Shown here: piece after piece, positions 15,291 through 21,997 of the stretch
Position numbering within the stretch: the stretch's first letter is position 1
Layout of the letters: each line of letters starts with the position of its first letter
Origin: an uncultured Ruminococcus sp.
Lineage (GTDB): Bacteria > Bacillota > Clostridia > Oscillospirales > CAG-272
NCBI GenBank assembly: GCA_902778145.1
Contig: CACYWW010000022.1
Span: 1-42,272 of the forward strand
Reading direction: 5' to 3'
DNA length: 42,272 bases
Position numbers and translations under genes: made by a program
Notes under the pieces: generated by a model
The model's database searches: none
The model's input: only the letters and a program-made list of their open reading frames with translations
What the model was told of the DNA's origin: nothing

Positions 15291-16132
15291 TATTCCGCGC
15301 CTACGGAGATATTGAGCAGGATGATCTCCTGCGGATAAACGATCTTCGCGCCGTACAGGTGCAGTCCCTTCACCGCGTCGGCGAAACGGAGCTCGGGACG
15401 GTACGCCTCCACCTCGTTTATCTGCTCGGCGAAAGCTATCGCACGCTTCGTTCTCGCGTAGCATTTATATATTGTATCGCCGCCCGATCTCTCGTTTGCC
15501 ACGTTGTTTGAGACAAAGATCTTAAAGCCGAGGAAGCTGCCGATACAGCCCTTGTCAAGCGCGGCGGAGTTGTTCGTATCCGTCACGATCTTCGCCTTGA
15601 TTATCTTGGAGGCGACTGCGGGCGGTACCTCTAAGATTATCTCCTCGTTGCCCGGCACGTTCTGCTCGAGCAGCTTCTGTCTCGCCGTGAGCAGCATATC
15701 AACGACGCCCGCGCTCGTGAGACCGGACACCGTCTGAGTATTGGAGGAGCCGATGCCGGTATAGAGCGAGAAGATGTATTTGTCCGCCTCGTCCGCGAGG
15801 GCGGAAGCGGCAAGACGCATCGCCTCCTTCATCAGCGCGGGGAGCGCCTGTGCGCGGTCGATATCGTCCACCGCGAAATTGAACGCCTTGGCGCGGTCGA
15901 CCGTGAGAAGCCTCTCGTTGTCGGAGAGTACGGTGGGAGGGAGCATATCCGTGTTCTTCGTATAGTCGAAAACGGTCACGGGTGAGATGCCGACGATCTT
16001 GACGGTATCTCCGACGTTTCTGATATCGCCCTCAAACTGCCTTGTGCAGTTTTTTACGGCGACGTATTCCTTGTCGAGTGCTCTGTAAAGAGTCTCCGAC
16101 CAGACCGTGGGAATGAAATAATTGAGTGACAT
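15290..16132 (-). CDS. Phage major capsid (coat) protein, P22-coat-like
   Basis: The 280-residue protein shows the usual features of an HK97-fold coat protein of the P22 gp5-like type found in Clostridia. The N-terminus 'LNYFIPTVWSETLYRALDKE' leads into 'GDTVKIVGISPVTVFDY', then a helix-rich spine ('LPALMKEAMRLAASALADEADKYIFSLYT') and a C-terminal 'GFKIFVSNNV...YARTKRAIAFAEQINEVEAYR' block. It is short for P22 itself, which has an extra insertion domain. AAAGGAG precedes the ATG. It is encoded between scaffold-like and adaptor genes. Confidence 0.85.
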   Translation of the reverse strand: MSLNYFIPTVWSETLYRALDKEYVAVKNCTRQFEGDIRNVGDTVKIVGISPVTVFDYTKNTDMLPPTVLSDNERLLTVDRAKAFNFAVDDIDRAQALPALMKEAMRLAASALADEADKYIFSLYTGIGSSNTQTVSGLTSAGVVDMLLTARQKLLEQNVPGNEEIILEVPPAVASKIIKAKIVTDTNNSAALDKGCIGSFLGFKIFVSNNVANERSGGDTIYKCYARTKRAIAFAEQINEVEAYRPELRFADAVKGLHLYGAKIVYPQEIILLNISVGAE

Positions 16133-16147
16133 GTTTTTTCTCCTTTA

Positions 16148-16489
16148 TCAAATATAAAATCCTTCCGAATCCATACTCGCAAGTATGTCATCGTAATTGC
16201 CGCGGACCTCCGCGGCGCTCATGGCGGCGACGTCCTGCGCCGTGTATACGGCTTTTTTCGTTACGCCGCCGATCCTGCCGCTCGACAAAGCGGCGTTTTC
16301 CTCGTTCCTTTTACGTGCGGCGTCCTCCGCTTTGCGTCTTTTTTCCTCATATCCGCCGTATGCGCGGCTGAGGGAGACGCCCTTTTTCACCTGCTCCCAG
16401 ACGCTCCCCGGCACAAGATCGAGATCGGCGTCCGGGAACCTTTCCGAGAACTCGGCTATCTCAGCCTCAGCTCTCTGTCTTTTGTCCAT
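16148..16489 (-). CDS. Scaffold-like capsid assembly protein
   Basis: The 113-residue highly charged protein has a helical centre ('YGGYEEKRRKAEDAARKRNEE') and a short C-terminal part ending DSEGFYI. It is encoded between portal and coat, where scaffolding proteins lie in P22-like phages. It overlaps the portal end by 23 bp. It is short for a scaffold and contains no protease motif. The function is inferred from position. Confidence 0.55.
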   Translation of the reverse strand: MDKRQRAEAEIAEFSERFPDADLDLVPGSVWEQVKKGVSLSRAYGGYEEKRRKAEDAARKRNEENAALSSGRIGGVTKKAVYTAQDVAAMSAAEVRGNYDDILASMDSEGFYI

Positions 16490-18005
16490 TTCCGTACAAT
16501 TCCTCCTTATCGTCGATTATCCCCGCGGGCAGACGCTTCAGATACTGTTCGAGCGTTATGTATCCGCCCGAAAGCAGCTTGTCGAGCGTGTTGACGCACG
16601 CGACCTGAGAGTATCTTATCCCGACGCCCACGTCTATCCTCGCGCTGAGGAGCGCCCGCTTCATGACTGCAAGATCCGGGAACCTCTCCGCCTTCTCCGA
16701 GCCGTCCGCGTCCCTCCGGATAACGAGTCTGTCCTGCGGATAATACTCGAAAAGCATCTCCGCCCAGATCATCGCGAGATCCTCAAGGCAGGCGTACAGG
16801 TTCTGCCGCAGCGTCTCGAGCGGGATGGCGGACGTCTCCTGCAGAGCGAGGATCGCGGACGTGTTGTCGGGCTCCACCTCGCCGAGCGCGGCGTCTGTCG
16901 CGCCCATCATCTCCTTCGTATGTGAAAGCGTCATCGCTATCACCTCGAGGAACCCGGACTGCAGCTGACCCGTACCGATCACGGAGGCGGCGTTCCTTAC
17001 GTCGCCGCCGCCGCGCACGCCTATCGCCTCTCCGACCTCGTTCGTCCACTCCGGTATGAGAGTCTTGTCGTATACGATCTTCGAGAACGCCGTGTCGGTC
17101 ATATGCTTCATGACCATCGCGTACGCCTTGTTTATATACTTCTGATTCTCGATCATCGGAGTGACGGGTGAGGCGCCGATGAAGCTTCCCTTCACCTCGC
17201 TCCACGCGAAGTACGCGACGGGATAGCGGCGCATGGTCGTCTTTTTTCTGAAGATCACGACGTTTTTCGTGCTTTTTTCAAAGCACACGAAGCCGTTCTT
17301 GTCACGGCAGAACGTGATGAGATACGTCGCCATGCCTGACTCCGAGAGTCCGGCGGCGAAGGCGTCCGCCGCGTCGGACGGGTATTCGTCCGCCGTTATG
17401 TTCTCAGCTTCCTTCCGTCCGACACCGTTCTTCACGGCTTCTTCGAACAAATGTTCGACCGTATCTCTGCCGGCGAGCATGACATAGTCCTGCTCCTGTA
17501 TATCGCGCCGCGTGACGTCCGCGACGAAAAGATCGGTGTTGTCGCAGAGAACTGTCCTGATGTCGCCCGTGTGCGGCTGACCCGTCTTCACCTCCGGCTC
17601 CCAGTAGCAGTAGAACACGCCGTCTCCCGAGATCGCGGCGTCGAGCAGGGCGCGCCTGATCAGCACGTCGAGCTTGCATTTGTCGAATCTGTACGCGGCG
17701 TTGCCGTTGAGCAGCTCCAGACCGCGCTGCAGCTTTTTCTTGTTCTCGCACATCTCCGTCACGGGCATCGAATCGTCTCCGTATACGACGGAGACCGGCT
17801 GCCGCGCCACTGACGACACCATGAAATCGGTTATGCGCTTTATGATGTTGAATACCGGCGTCGGCAGTCCGGCGGGATCCACGCCGTGCCACTGATCGCC
17901 CCTGTAAAAGCGCTCGTTCGTGCGCACCGTACCGTAAAGACCGATACGTCTTTTATAGTCGACGCCCGCCTCGTAGCGCTCCCACGCCTTTGTTGTTTGT
18001 GTCAT
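16467..18005 (-). CDS. Phage portal protein (P22-like)
   Basis: The 512-residue protein has the sequence character of P22-type portals. An N-terminal 'RTNERFYRGDQWHGVDP' block is followed by 'FNIIKRITDFMVSSVARQPV', a wing region, 'MRRYPVAYFAWSEVKGSFIGASPVTPMIENQKYINK' in the crown/stem area, and a C-terminal 'GVGIRYSQVACVNTLDKLLSGGYIT'. It would form the dodecameric ring at the capsid vertex through which DNA is packed and released. The gene begins 12 bp after terL, typical of packaging modules. The P22-like type agrees with the short-tail reading of the cassette. Confidence 0.85.
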   Translation of the reverse strand: MTQTTKAWERYEAGVDYKRRIGLYGTVRTNERFYRGDQWHGVDPAGLPTPVFNIIKRITDFMVSSVARQPVSVVYGDDSMPVTEMCENKKKLQRGLELLNGNAAYRFDKCKLDVLIRRALLDAAISGDGVFYCYWEPEVKTGQPHTGDIRTVLCDNTDLFVADVTRRDIQEQDYVMLAGRDTVEHLFEEAVKNGVGRKEAENITADEYPSDAADAFAAGLSESGMATYLITFCRDKNGFVCFEKSTKNVVIFRKKTTMRRYPVAYFAWSEVKGSFIGASPVTPMIENQKYINKAYAMVMKHMTDTAFSKIVYDKTLIPEWTNEVGEAIGVRGGGDVRNAASVIGTGQLQSGFLEVIAMTLSHTKEMMGATDAALGEVEPDNTSAILALQETSAIPLETLRQNLYACLEDLAMIWAEMLFEYYPQDRLVIRRDADGSEKAERFPDLAVMKRALLSARIDVGVGIRYSQVACVNTLDKLLSGGYITLEQYLKRLPAGIIDDKEELYGNGQKTES

Positions 18006-18017
18006 TCGATCATCCTT

Positions 18018-19319
18018 TCAGTATTTTGCAACGGTCACCGCGCCGCGGTCCCGTCTGAACGTTCCCGTATATCTTTCAGCGCGCCTCTCCGGAGGCGAGA
18101 TGCGCGACATCACGGCGTAACGCAGAGCCTCCGGCAGATGCGTTATATCGTGCGGCTGATCCGAGCAGTCCTCCGCGCGTTCCTTATCGTAGCACAACGC
18201 GCTCATGCTTCCGATAAGCGAAGGACAACGGTCGCTGATATACAGATCGGTGGAAAGAAGCTCTCTCACCGCGCGCCAGCCGGCGACACGTCTGTCGTCG
18301 GCGCGGATGAGAGCGGGCATCCCGGAAACGCCCGCCATCGTCTCATAGCCGGATATACCGCTGTCCTGCCGCCTGTTCCACAGGTCGGGCGAGGCGGCGA
18401 TATAGTCGACGCGAAGACCGCGGCAGATCTCCGCGACGCGACGCGCCGCCGCCGACAGCGTCAGATCCTTCTGTATGAATTCGCGGAATACGGTGAGCCT
18501 GCCGTAAGCGTCCGCGCACAGAAGCACGAGGGCGGTCGAGTCGAAGCCGTAATCGAGGCCTCCGGTCACGCGGCATATTTCCGGCAGCCGGAAATCACGG
18601 ACTATCCGGCTGCCGTCCGCCATCTCCGTGAAGAACTGACCGGAGAACACGTCCCAGCTGCCGTACAGCCACGCCTGACGCATCCCGTCCGGCAGGCTCT
18701 GAAGCTGCGCGACGTAATCGGGATCGGACGCAAGCAGCGCGGTGTTGTCAAAGACCGTGGCGTGAATGAAGCCGTAGTCCTCCGCGCGCTCCCCATCCCG
18801 GTAGACCCGGTCGATGAAAAGCCTTTTCACCCAGGCGTGGCCGACGCCTCCGGGGTTGCAGGTGAGATACATGCGCTTCGGGTTCGCGTTGCTGCCGCGC
18901 AGACACGCCTTCAGCGCGTTGAAACGGTATTCGGTAAGCTGAGTCGCCTCGTCTATCGCGATGACGTCGAATTCAAGGCCCTGATACTGCAGCGTATCAC
19001 CGTCATCGGACAGATAACCCAGCTTGATGCTCGATCCGTTCGGGAAGGATATGAGCTTGTTCGCCTCGGAGTATGAAACGGCTCCCTTCAGCTCCGAGAG
19101 CAGCGGAAGGATATGGTTGTAACGCAGCTCCCCGTAGCTGCGCCTCACGAGCAGACACCTCAATCCCGGGTAGTGGATGCACATGAGCACGAGCTTCCTC
19201 CGCAGCGCCCAGCTCTTGCCGCCGCCCCGCGCGCCGCCGTACGCCGTATATTTTTTTCGTGAAGCGAACAGAAGCTTCTGTTTTTCCGACGGCGTTCCCT
19301 CAAGTATCAGCTTTTTCAC
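18018..19319 (-). CDS. terL: Phage terminase large subunit
   Basis: The 433-residue packaging motor has an ATPase domain with Walker A GGARGGGKS (28-36), Walker B 'VIAIDE' (Asp123-Glu124) and a coupling motif 'YLTCNPGG' (about 151-158). The C-terminal RNase-H-like nuclease has Asp256 (LDYGFD), Asp312 (SPD) and an aspartate in 'HDITH' near 391. All catalytic parts are present, so it should pump and cut DNA. The start is a GTG at 19319 with GGAGG 7 nt upstream, overlapping the TerS stop (GTGA). A longer upstream open frame runs over terS and is not used. Confidence 0.94.
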   Translation of the reverse strand: MKKLILEGTPSEKQKLLFASRKKYTAYGGARGGGKSWALRRKLVLMCIHYPGLRCLLVRRSYGELRYNHILPLLSELKGAVSYSEANKLISFPNGSSIKLGYLSDDGDTLQYQGLEFDVIAIDEATQLTEYRFNALKACLRGSNANPKRMYLTCNPGGVGHAWVKRLFIDRVYRDGERAEDYGFIHATVFDNTALLASDPDYVAQLQSLPDGMRQAWLYGSWDVFSGQFFTEMADGSRIVRDFRLPEICRVTGGLDYGFDSTALVLLCADAYGRLTVFREFIQKDLTLSAAARRVAEICRGLRVDYIAASPDLWNRRQDSGISGYETMAGVSGMPALIRADDRRVAGWRAVRELLSTDLYISDRCPSLIGSMSALCYDKERAEDCSDQPHDITHLPEALRYAVMSRISPPERRAERYTGTFRRDRGAVTVAKY

Positions 19320-19627
19320 AGCGCGTCCTCCGGCGGCTGCATGCTGATGACGCCGACGGTACCGTCGTCGTTCTGTCCGAGCAGGCTCTTCAGATACAGG
19401 CTCAGCACCGTCGCCGAAAGATTCTTCGCTCCGGTGTTCAGCGCCTCGTCCTCGAATACCGCGTCTATAAGCTCCGCCTCGTCGCGGTTTCTCTCGCAGT
19501 ATTCCCTGAAGGAGCGGGGACTTATCCGCTCGCGCCGCAGGAACCCGGCGCGGTTGGCGAGCATGTTCCTGCTCCGGCATTCAAGCGCGTAATCCTCTGC
19601 GCGGGACAGATATTTATACTTTTTCAC
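19316..19627 (-). CDS. Phage terminase small subunit (probable)
   Basis: The 103-residue protein has basic helices at the N-terminus ('KKYKYLSRAEDYALECRSRN'), a helix-turn-helix-like segment 'ERISPRSFREYCERNRDEAE' and a C-terminal oligomerisation-type helix ending in an acidic tail. It overlaps terL by 4 nt (GTGA), and its own start is a GTG overlapping the previous stop in the same way. Position and size fit the DNA-recognition subunit. Sequence alone does not prove it. Confidence 0.68.
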   Translation of the reverse strand: MKKYKYLSRAEDYALECRSRNMLANRAGFLRRERISPRSFREYCERNRDEAELIDAVFEDEALNTGAKNLSATVLSLYLKSLLGQNDDGTVGVISMQPPEDAL

Positions 19628-19857
19628 GAAGACAGCGCTCCGATCAGCTCGGATACCGTTTCAAACCCGAACAGATCCATCACGTCCCGGATATCCATCT
19701 GCTCCGCGCACGCGGCGCAGATCGTATAGCCGTCGGCGCAAACGCTGTCCTCCGGATCGCTGTCTCCGCAAAACGAACATTTGTTCGTCCTTGAATTTTC
19801 ATCGTCCCCGAAGGGACCGCAGCCATCTCTTGTTTTCGGCATATTATCGGTAAGCAT
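19624..19857 (-). CDS. Small protein with a ClpX-type zinc-binding domain
   Basis: The 77-residue protein carries CSFCG at about 27-31 and a second cysteine pair in 'YTICAACAEQ' near 45-54. This C-x2-C...C-x2-C arrangement and the residues around it look like the N-terminal zinc domain of ClpX (zf-C4_ClpX), here without any ATPase. A helical tail follows ('DIRDVMDLFGFETVSELIGAL'). It is the first gene of the phage late operon, about 110 nt after the promoter start. The start ATG at 19857 has AAGGAGG immediately before it. In ClpX this domain dimerises and binds adaptors, so a role as decoy or adaptor is possible but unproven. Confidence 0.65.
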   Translation of the reverse strand: MLTDNMPKTRDGCGPFGDDENSRTNKCSFCGDSDPEDSVCADGYTICAACAEQMDIRDVMDLFGFETVSELIGALSS

Positions 19858-19912
19858 TTCCTCCTTTTTTTCTTTTACCGCCTGTTTTTTCCGCAAATTC
19901 ATCAAATACCGC

Positions 19913-19941
19913 TTGACAACCCGGGAAGTATGTGATAATAT
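19913..19941 (+). promoter_or_regulatory. Promoter of the CI-like repressor gene
   Basis: TTGACA (19913-19918) and TAATAT (19936-19941) are 17 bp apart. The predicted start is near 19948, giving a leader of about 115 nt that crosses the late promoter on the opposite strand. Confidence 0.7.
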
Positions 19942-19975
19942 ATGTATGTTCGCGGATTTCCCTGACGACGGGTAC

Positions 19976-20004
19976 ATTATACCACAAAATCCGCGTTTTG
20001 TCAA
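19976..20004 (-). promoter_or_regulatory. Perfect consensus promoter of the phage late operon
   Basis: On the minus strand TTGACA (20004-19999) and TATAAT (19981-19976) match the consensus exactly with a 17-bp spacer. The predicted start is near 19969, so the transcript crosses the repressor promoter. The two promoters face each other, with start points only about 20 bp apart. Confidence 0.8.
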
Positions 20005-20062
20005 GAGTAAAGTTCGCAAATTTCGAATTTTGTGCAAATTCACGGACCTGAAGAGGTGGATC

Positions 20063-20686
20063 ATGGATAAAACACTGCAAAACATACTCATACTGATCGG
20101 TACGGAAAAAGGCGCTCAGCGCAGGTTCACGGACGCGCTCGGGCTCTGTCCGTCGACCGTCGGAGACTGGAAGAGCGGAAAAAGCAGATCCTACACAAAG
20201 CGTCTGCCGCAGATAGCCGAATATTTCGGGATAACCGTTGACAACCTGATCACTGACGCGATCCCGGCGAAAAACGTCATCTCGGCGGAGGGTCTGCGAC
20301 CGGTCCCGGTGCTCGGGACGATAAAGGCCGGCGTGCCGATAAACGCCGAACAGCATACGGAGGGCTACGATTACGCCAACGTCGACGACCCGTCGCAGTA
20401 TTTCTATCTGCGCGTCAAAGGCGACAGCATGATCGGCGCCGGGATAACAGACGGCTCGCTCGTCCTCGTCCACAAGCAGAATTACGCGGATGACGGTCAG
20501 ATAGTCGCCTGCCTCGTCGACAGCGAATACGCGACGCTGAAAAGATACAGGAAAAGCGGCGGCACGGTGCTTCTGATGCCGGAAAACCCGTCATATCAGC
20601 CGTTTATACTGAACGCCGCGGACTTCGAATGCGGCGGCGCCGCGATACTCGGCGTGGCTACGGAGGTAAAGAAAAAACTCATATGA
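20063..20686 (+). CDS. CI/LexA-like phage repressor with autocleavage domain
   Basis: The 207-residue protein has an N-terminal XRE-like helix-turn-helix (about 3-65, 'FTDALGLCPSTVGDWKSGKS') and a C-terminal S24 peptidase domain. The cleavage bond would be Ala89-Gly90 in 'VLGTIKAGVP'. The catalytic pair would be Ser122 (GDSM) and Lys160 (ATLKRY), all in place. Such proteins hold a prophage silent and cleave themselves on RecA activation. It is not the host LexA, whose DNA-binding domain differs. The ATG at 20063 has AAGAGGTGG upstream. Only 9 bp separate its stop from thrE, so host genes may be read from its promoter. Confidence 0.9.
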   Translation: MDKTLQNILILIGTEKGAQRRFTDALGLCPSTVGDWKSGKSRSYTKRLPQIAEYFGITVDNLITDAIPAKNVISAEGLRPVPVLGTIKAGVPINAEQHTEGYDYANVDDPSQYFYLRVKGDSMIGAGITDGSLVLVHKQNYADDGQIVACLVDSEYATLKRYRKSGGTVLLMPENPSYQPFILNAADFECGGAAILGVATEVKKKLI

Positions 20687-20695
20687 AGGTAGAAT

Positions 20696-21481
20696 ATGAA
20701 CGGTAAAGAAATAAAAAGAGCCGTGGACATCTCGGCGCGCACCGGTTCGATACTGCTGAGATCCGGCGCGGACATAACGCGCGTAGAGGACACGCTCAAT
20801 CACATGATGCGGTCCTTCGGCGTAAAGAAATACGACATTTTCACGATAACGAACGGCATCTTTCTTTCCGCGTCCGCGGACGACGCGCCGGAGGGCATGG
20901 GTGACTATACGCGCATATGCGAGGTACCGAAAAACTCCTCCGACCTCGGAAAGATCGACCTGGTCAACACGCTCTCCCGTGATATAGAGGCGGGAAAGTG
21001 TGACATGGACGGTGCGGAAAAGCGGCTGGAGGAAATAGAGAATTCCAAAAAATACAACGTTTTCGTAAGTCTCGGCGCCGCGGCTGTCGCCTCCGGCGCG
21101 TTCAGCTATCTGTTCGGCGGCAGCTTCGTTGACGCGCTCCTCGCCGCGCTGATCGGTTTTTCTTACTATATCCTGTTCATACAGCTCGACAAAACGAAGC
21201 TCTCAAAGCTTCTGACGAACGGTATATGCGGTTGTCTTCTCGCGCTTTTATCCGTCGCGTGCTTCAGGCTGATCCCCGGAGTCAATCTCGACAAGGTGAT
21301 AATCGGCGCGATAATGCCGCTGATCCCCGGTGTCGCGTTTGTGAACTCGGTACGCGACATAGCCGCCGGCGATTACATTTCCGGAACGATCAGGATGATC
21401 GACGCGATAGTGACCGCGTCGGGCATCGCCATAGGCGTCGGTGTGACGATCCTCGTCTTCACACGCCTGAGCGTGATATGA
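20696..21481 (+). CDS. Threonine/serine exporter family protein, ThrE N-terminal half
   Basis: The 261-residue protein has a soluble N-terminal domain (about 1-120, with 'ARTGSILLRSGADITRVEDTLNHMM' and 'DIFTITNGIFLS') followed by about five membrane helices. This is the ThrE/DUF1212 pattern. In many Firmicutes the Corynebacterium ThrE exporter is split into two genes, and the next gene is the other half. GAAGG precedes the ATG, 9 bp after the repressor stop. The transported substrate in this organism is not shown by the sequence; amino acid or small organic acid export is the family expectation. Confidence 0.85.
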   Translation: MNGKEIKRAVDISARTGSILLRSGADITRVEDTLNHMMRSFGVKKYDIFTITNGIFLSASADDAPEGMGDYTRICEVPKNSSDLGKIDLVNTLSRDIEAGKCDMDGAEKRLEEIENSKKYNVFVSLGAAAVASGAFSYLFGGSFVDALLAALIGFSYYILFIQLDKTKLSKLLTNGICGCLLALLSVACFRLIPGVNLDKVIIGAIMPLIPGVAFVNSVRDIAAGDYISGTIRMIDAIVTASGIAIGVGVTILVFTRLSVI

Positions 21482-21491
21482 GGAGGCGGAC

Positions 21492-21971
21492 ATGGATCTT
21501 CAAACGATAGCTCTGAACGTCATTATGTCGCTCGTGGCGACTGCGGGCTTCTCCATAGCGTTCAACATACCCAAAAGACATATATTCTTCTGTTCCCTGC
21601 TCGGCGTCGTAAGCTGGATCGTATATATCCTGCTGAGACCCTCCGTCGGTGAGGTCGCGGCGACGTTCTTCGGGACCTGCGCCATAGTCCTCATGTCGCG
21701 GATCCTCGCGGTCGTCCGGAAGTGTCCGGTCGCCGTGCTGCTGATCCCCGGGATAATCACGCTCGCCCCCGGATCCGCCATATACTACACCGCGTATTAT
21801 TTCGTGACGAACGACACGCAGTCCGCCGGCAGGTACGGCTTTCTGACTCTGAAGCTCGCCCTGGCGATCGTCCTCGGCATCATAGTGGTCACCGCCATCC
21901 CTATGCCGCACGTCAAAAAGCTGATAAACAGAATAAAGAGCGAACACAACGGCGCCGGTGATCTCCGGTGA
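21492..21971 (+). CDS. Threonine/serine exporter family protein, ThrE C-terminal half
   Basis: The 159-residue integral membrane protein has about four to five helices and the ThrE_2 (DUF3815) signature 'AVLLIPGIITLAPGSAIYYTAYYF'. It pairs with the preceding gene to make a complete ThrE-type exporter. GAGGAGG lies just upstream of the ATG, 10 bp after the first half. Confidence 0.85.
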   Translation: MDLQTIALNVIMSLVATAGFSIAFNIPKRHIFFCSLLGVVSWIVYILLRPSVGEVAATFFGTCAIVLMSRILAVVRKCPVAVLLIPGIITLAPGSAIYYTAYYFVTNDTQSAGRYGFLTLKLALAIVLGIIVVTAIPMPHVKKLINRIKSEHNGAGDLR

Positions 21972-21997
21972 CCGACGGATAAAAAGAGGGAAAAACG

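Larger units (their letters stand above)
19892..20041. promoter_or_regulatory. Cluster of operator-like motifs in the repressor/late-operon intergenic region
   Basis: A motif of the form CGCRRATTYC recurs at 19892-19900, 19951-19960, 19987-19995 (inverted), 20015-20024 and 20033-20041 (TGCAAATTC). The copies at 19951-19959 and 19987-19995 are 9-bp inverted repeats flanking the late promoter -10 region. GAATTT-tgtgc-AAATTC (20025-20041) is a perfect palindrome. These are the best candidates for binding sites of the adjacent CI-like repressor. Confidence 0.5.
9621..20686. mobile_element. Compact podovirus-like phage-derived cassette
   Basis: Thirteen minus-strand genes run from one consensus promoter (19976-20004) to one terminator (9621-9656). 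Their order is zinc-domain protein, TerS, TerL, portal, scaffold-like, coat, gp4-like, gp10-like nozzle, XhlA, holin, amidase, glycine-rich tip protein and coiled-coil protein. The packaging and head genes follow P22-type order. There is no tape measure, tail tube, sheath or baseplate, which points to a short tail. A CI-like repressor is encoded on the opposite strand. No integrase, excisionase or replication gene is present, and every frame is open. The flanks are host genes (redox operon; thrE). It could be a defective prophage, a satellite or a domesticated particle such as a gene transfer agent. Confidence 0.8.

Noticed and set aside
17886-19076. 396-residue plus-strand ORF opposite terminase and portal
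   Set aside because: It lies antisense to clear phage genes with intact motifs, has no ribosome site or recognisable domain, and long antisense frames are expected in GC-rich coding DNA.
9667-19857. Siphovirus-like or contractile-tail prophage, or tailocin
   Set aside because: No tape measure, tube, sheath or baseplate genes are present, while terminase, portal and coat genes are.
20063-20686. Host LexA
   Set aside because: The N-terminus is an XRE/CI-type helix-turn-helix, not the LexA winged helix, and the gene faces a phage operon.
9385-20700. Attachment sites flanking the phage cassette
   Set aside because: I found no direct repeat shared by the two flanks by eye. Short sites cannot be excluded.
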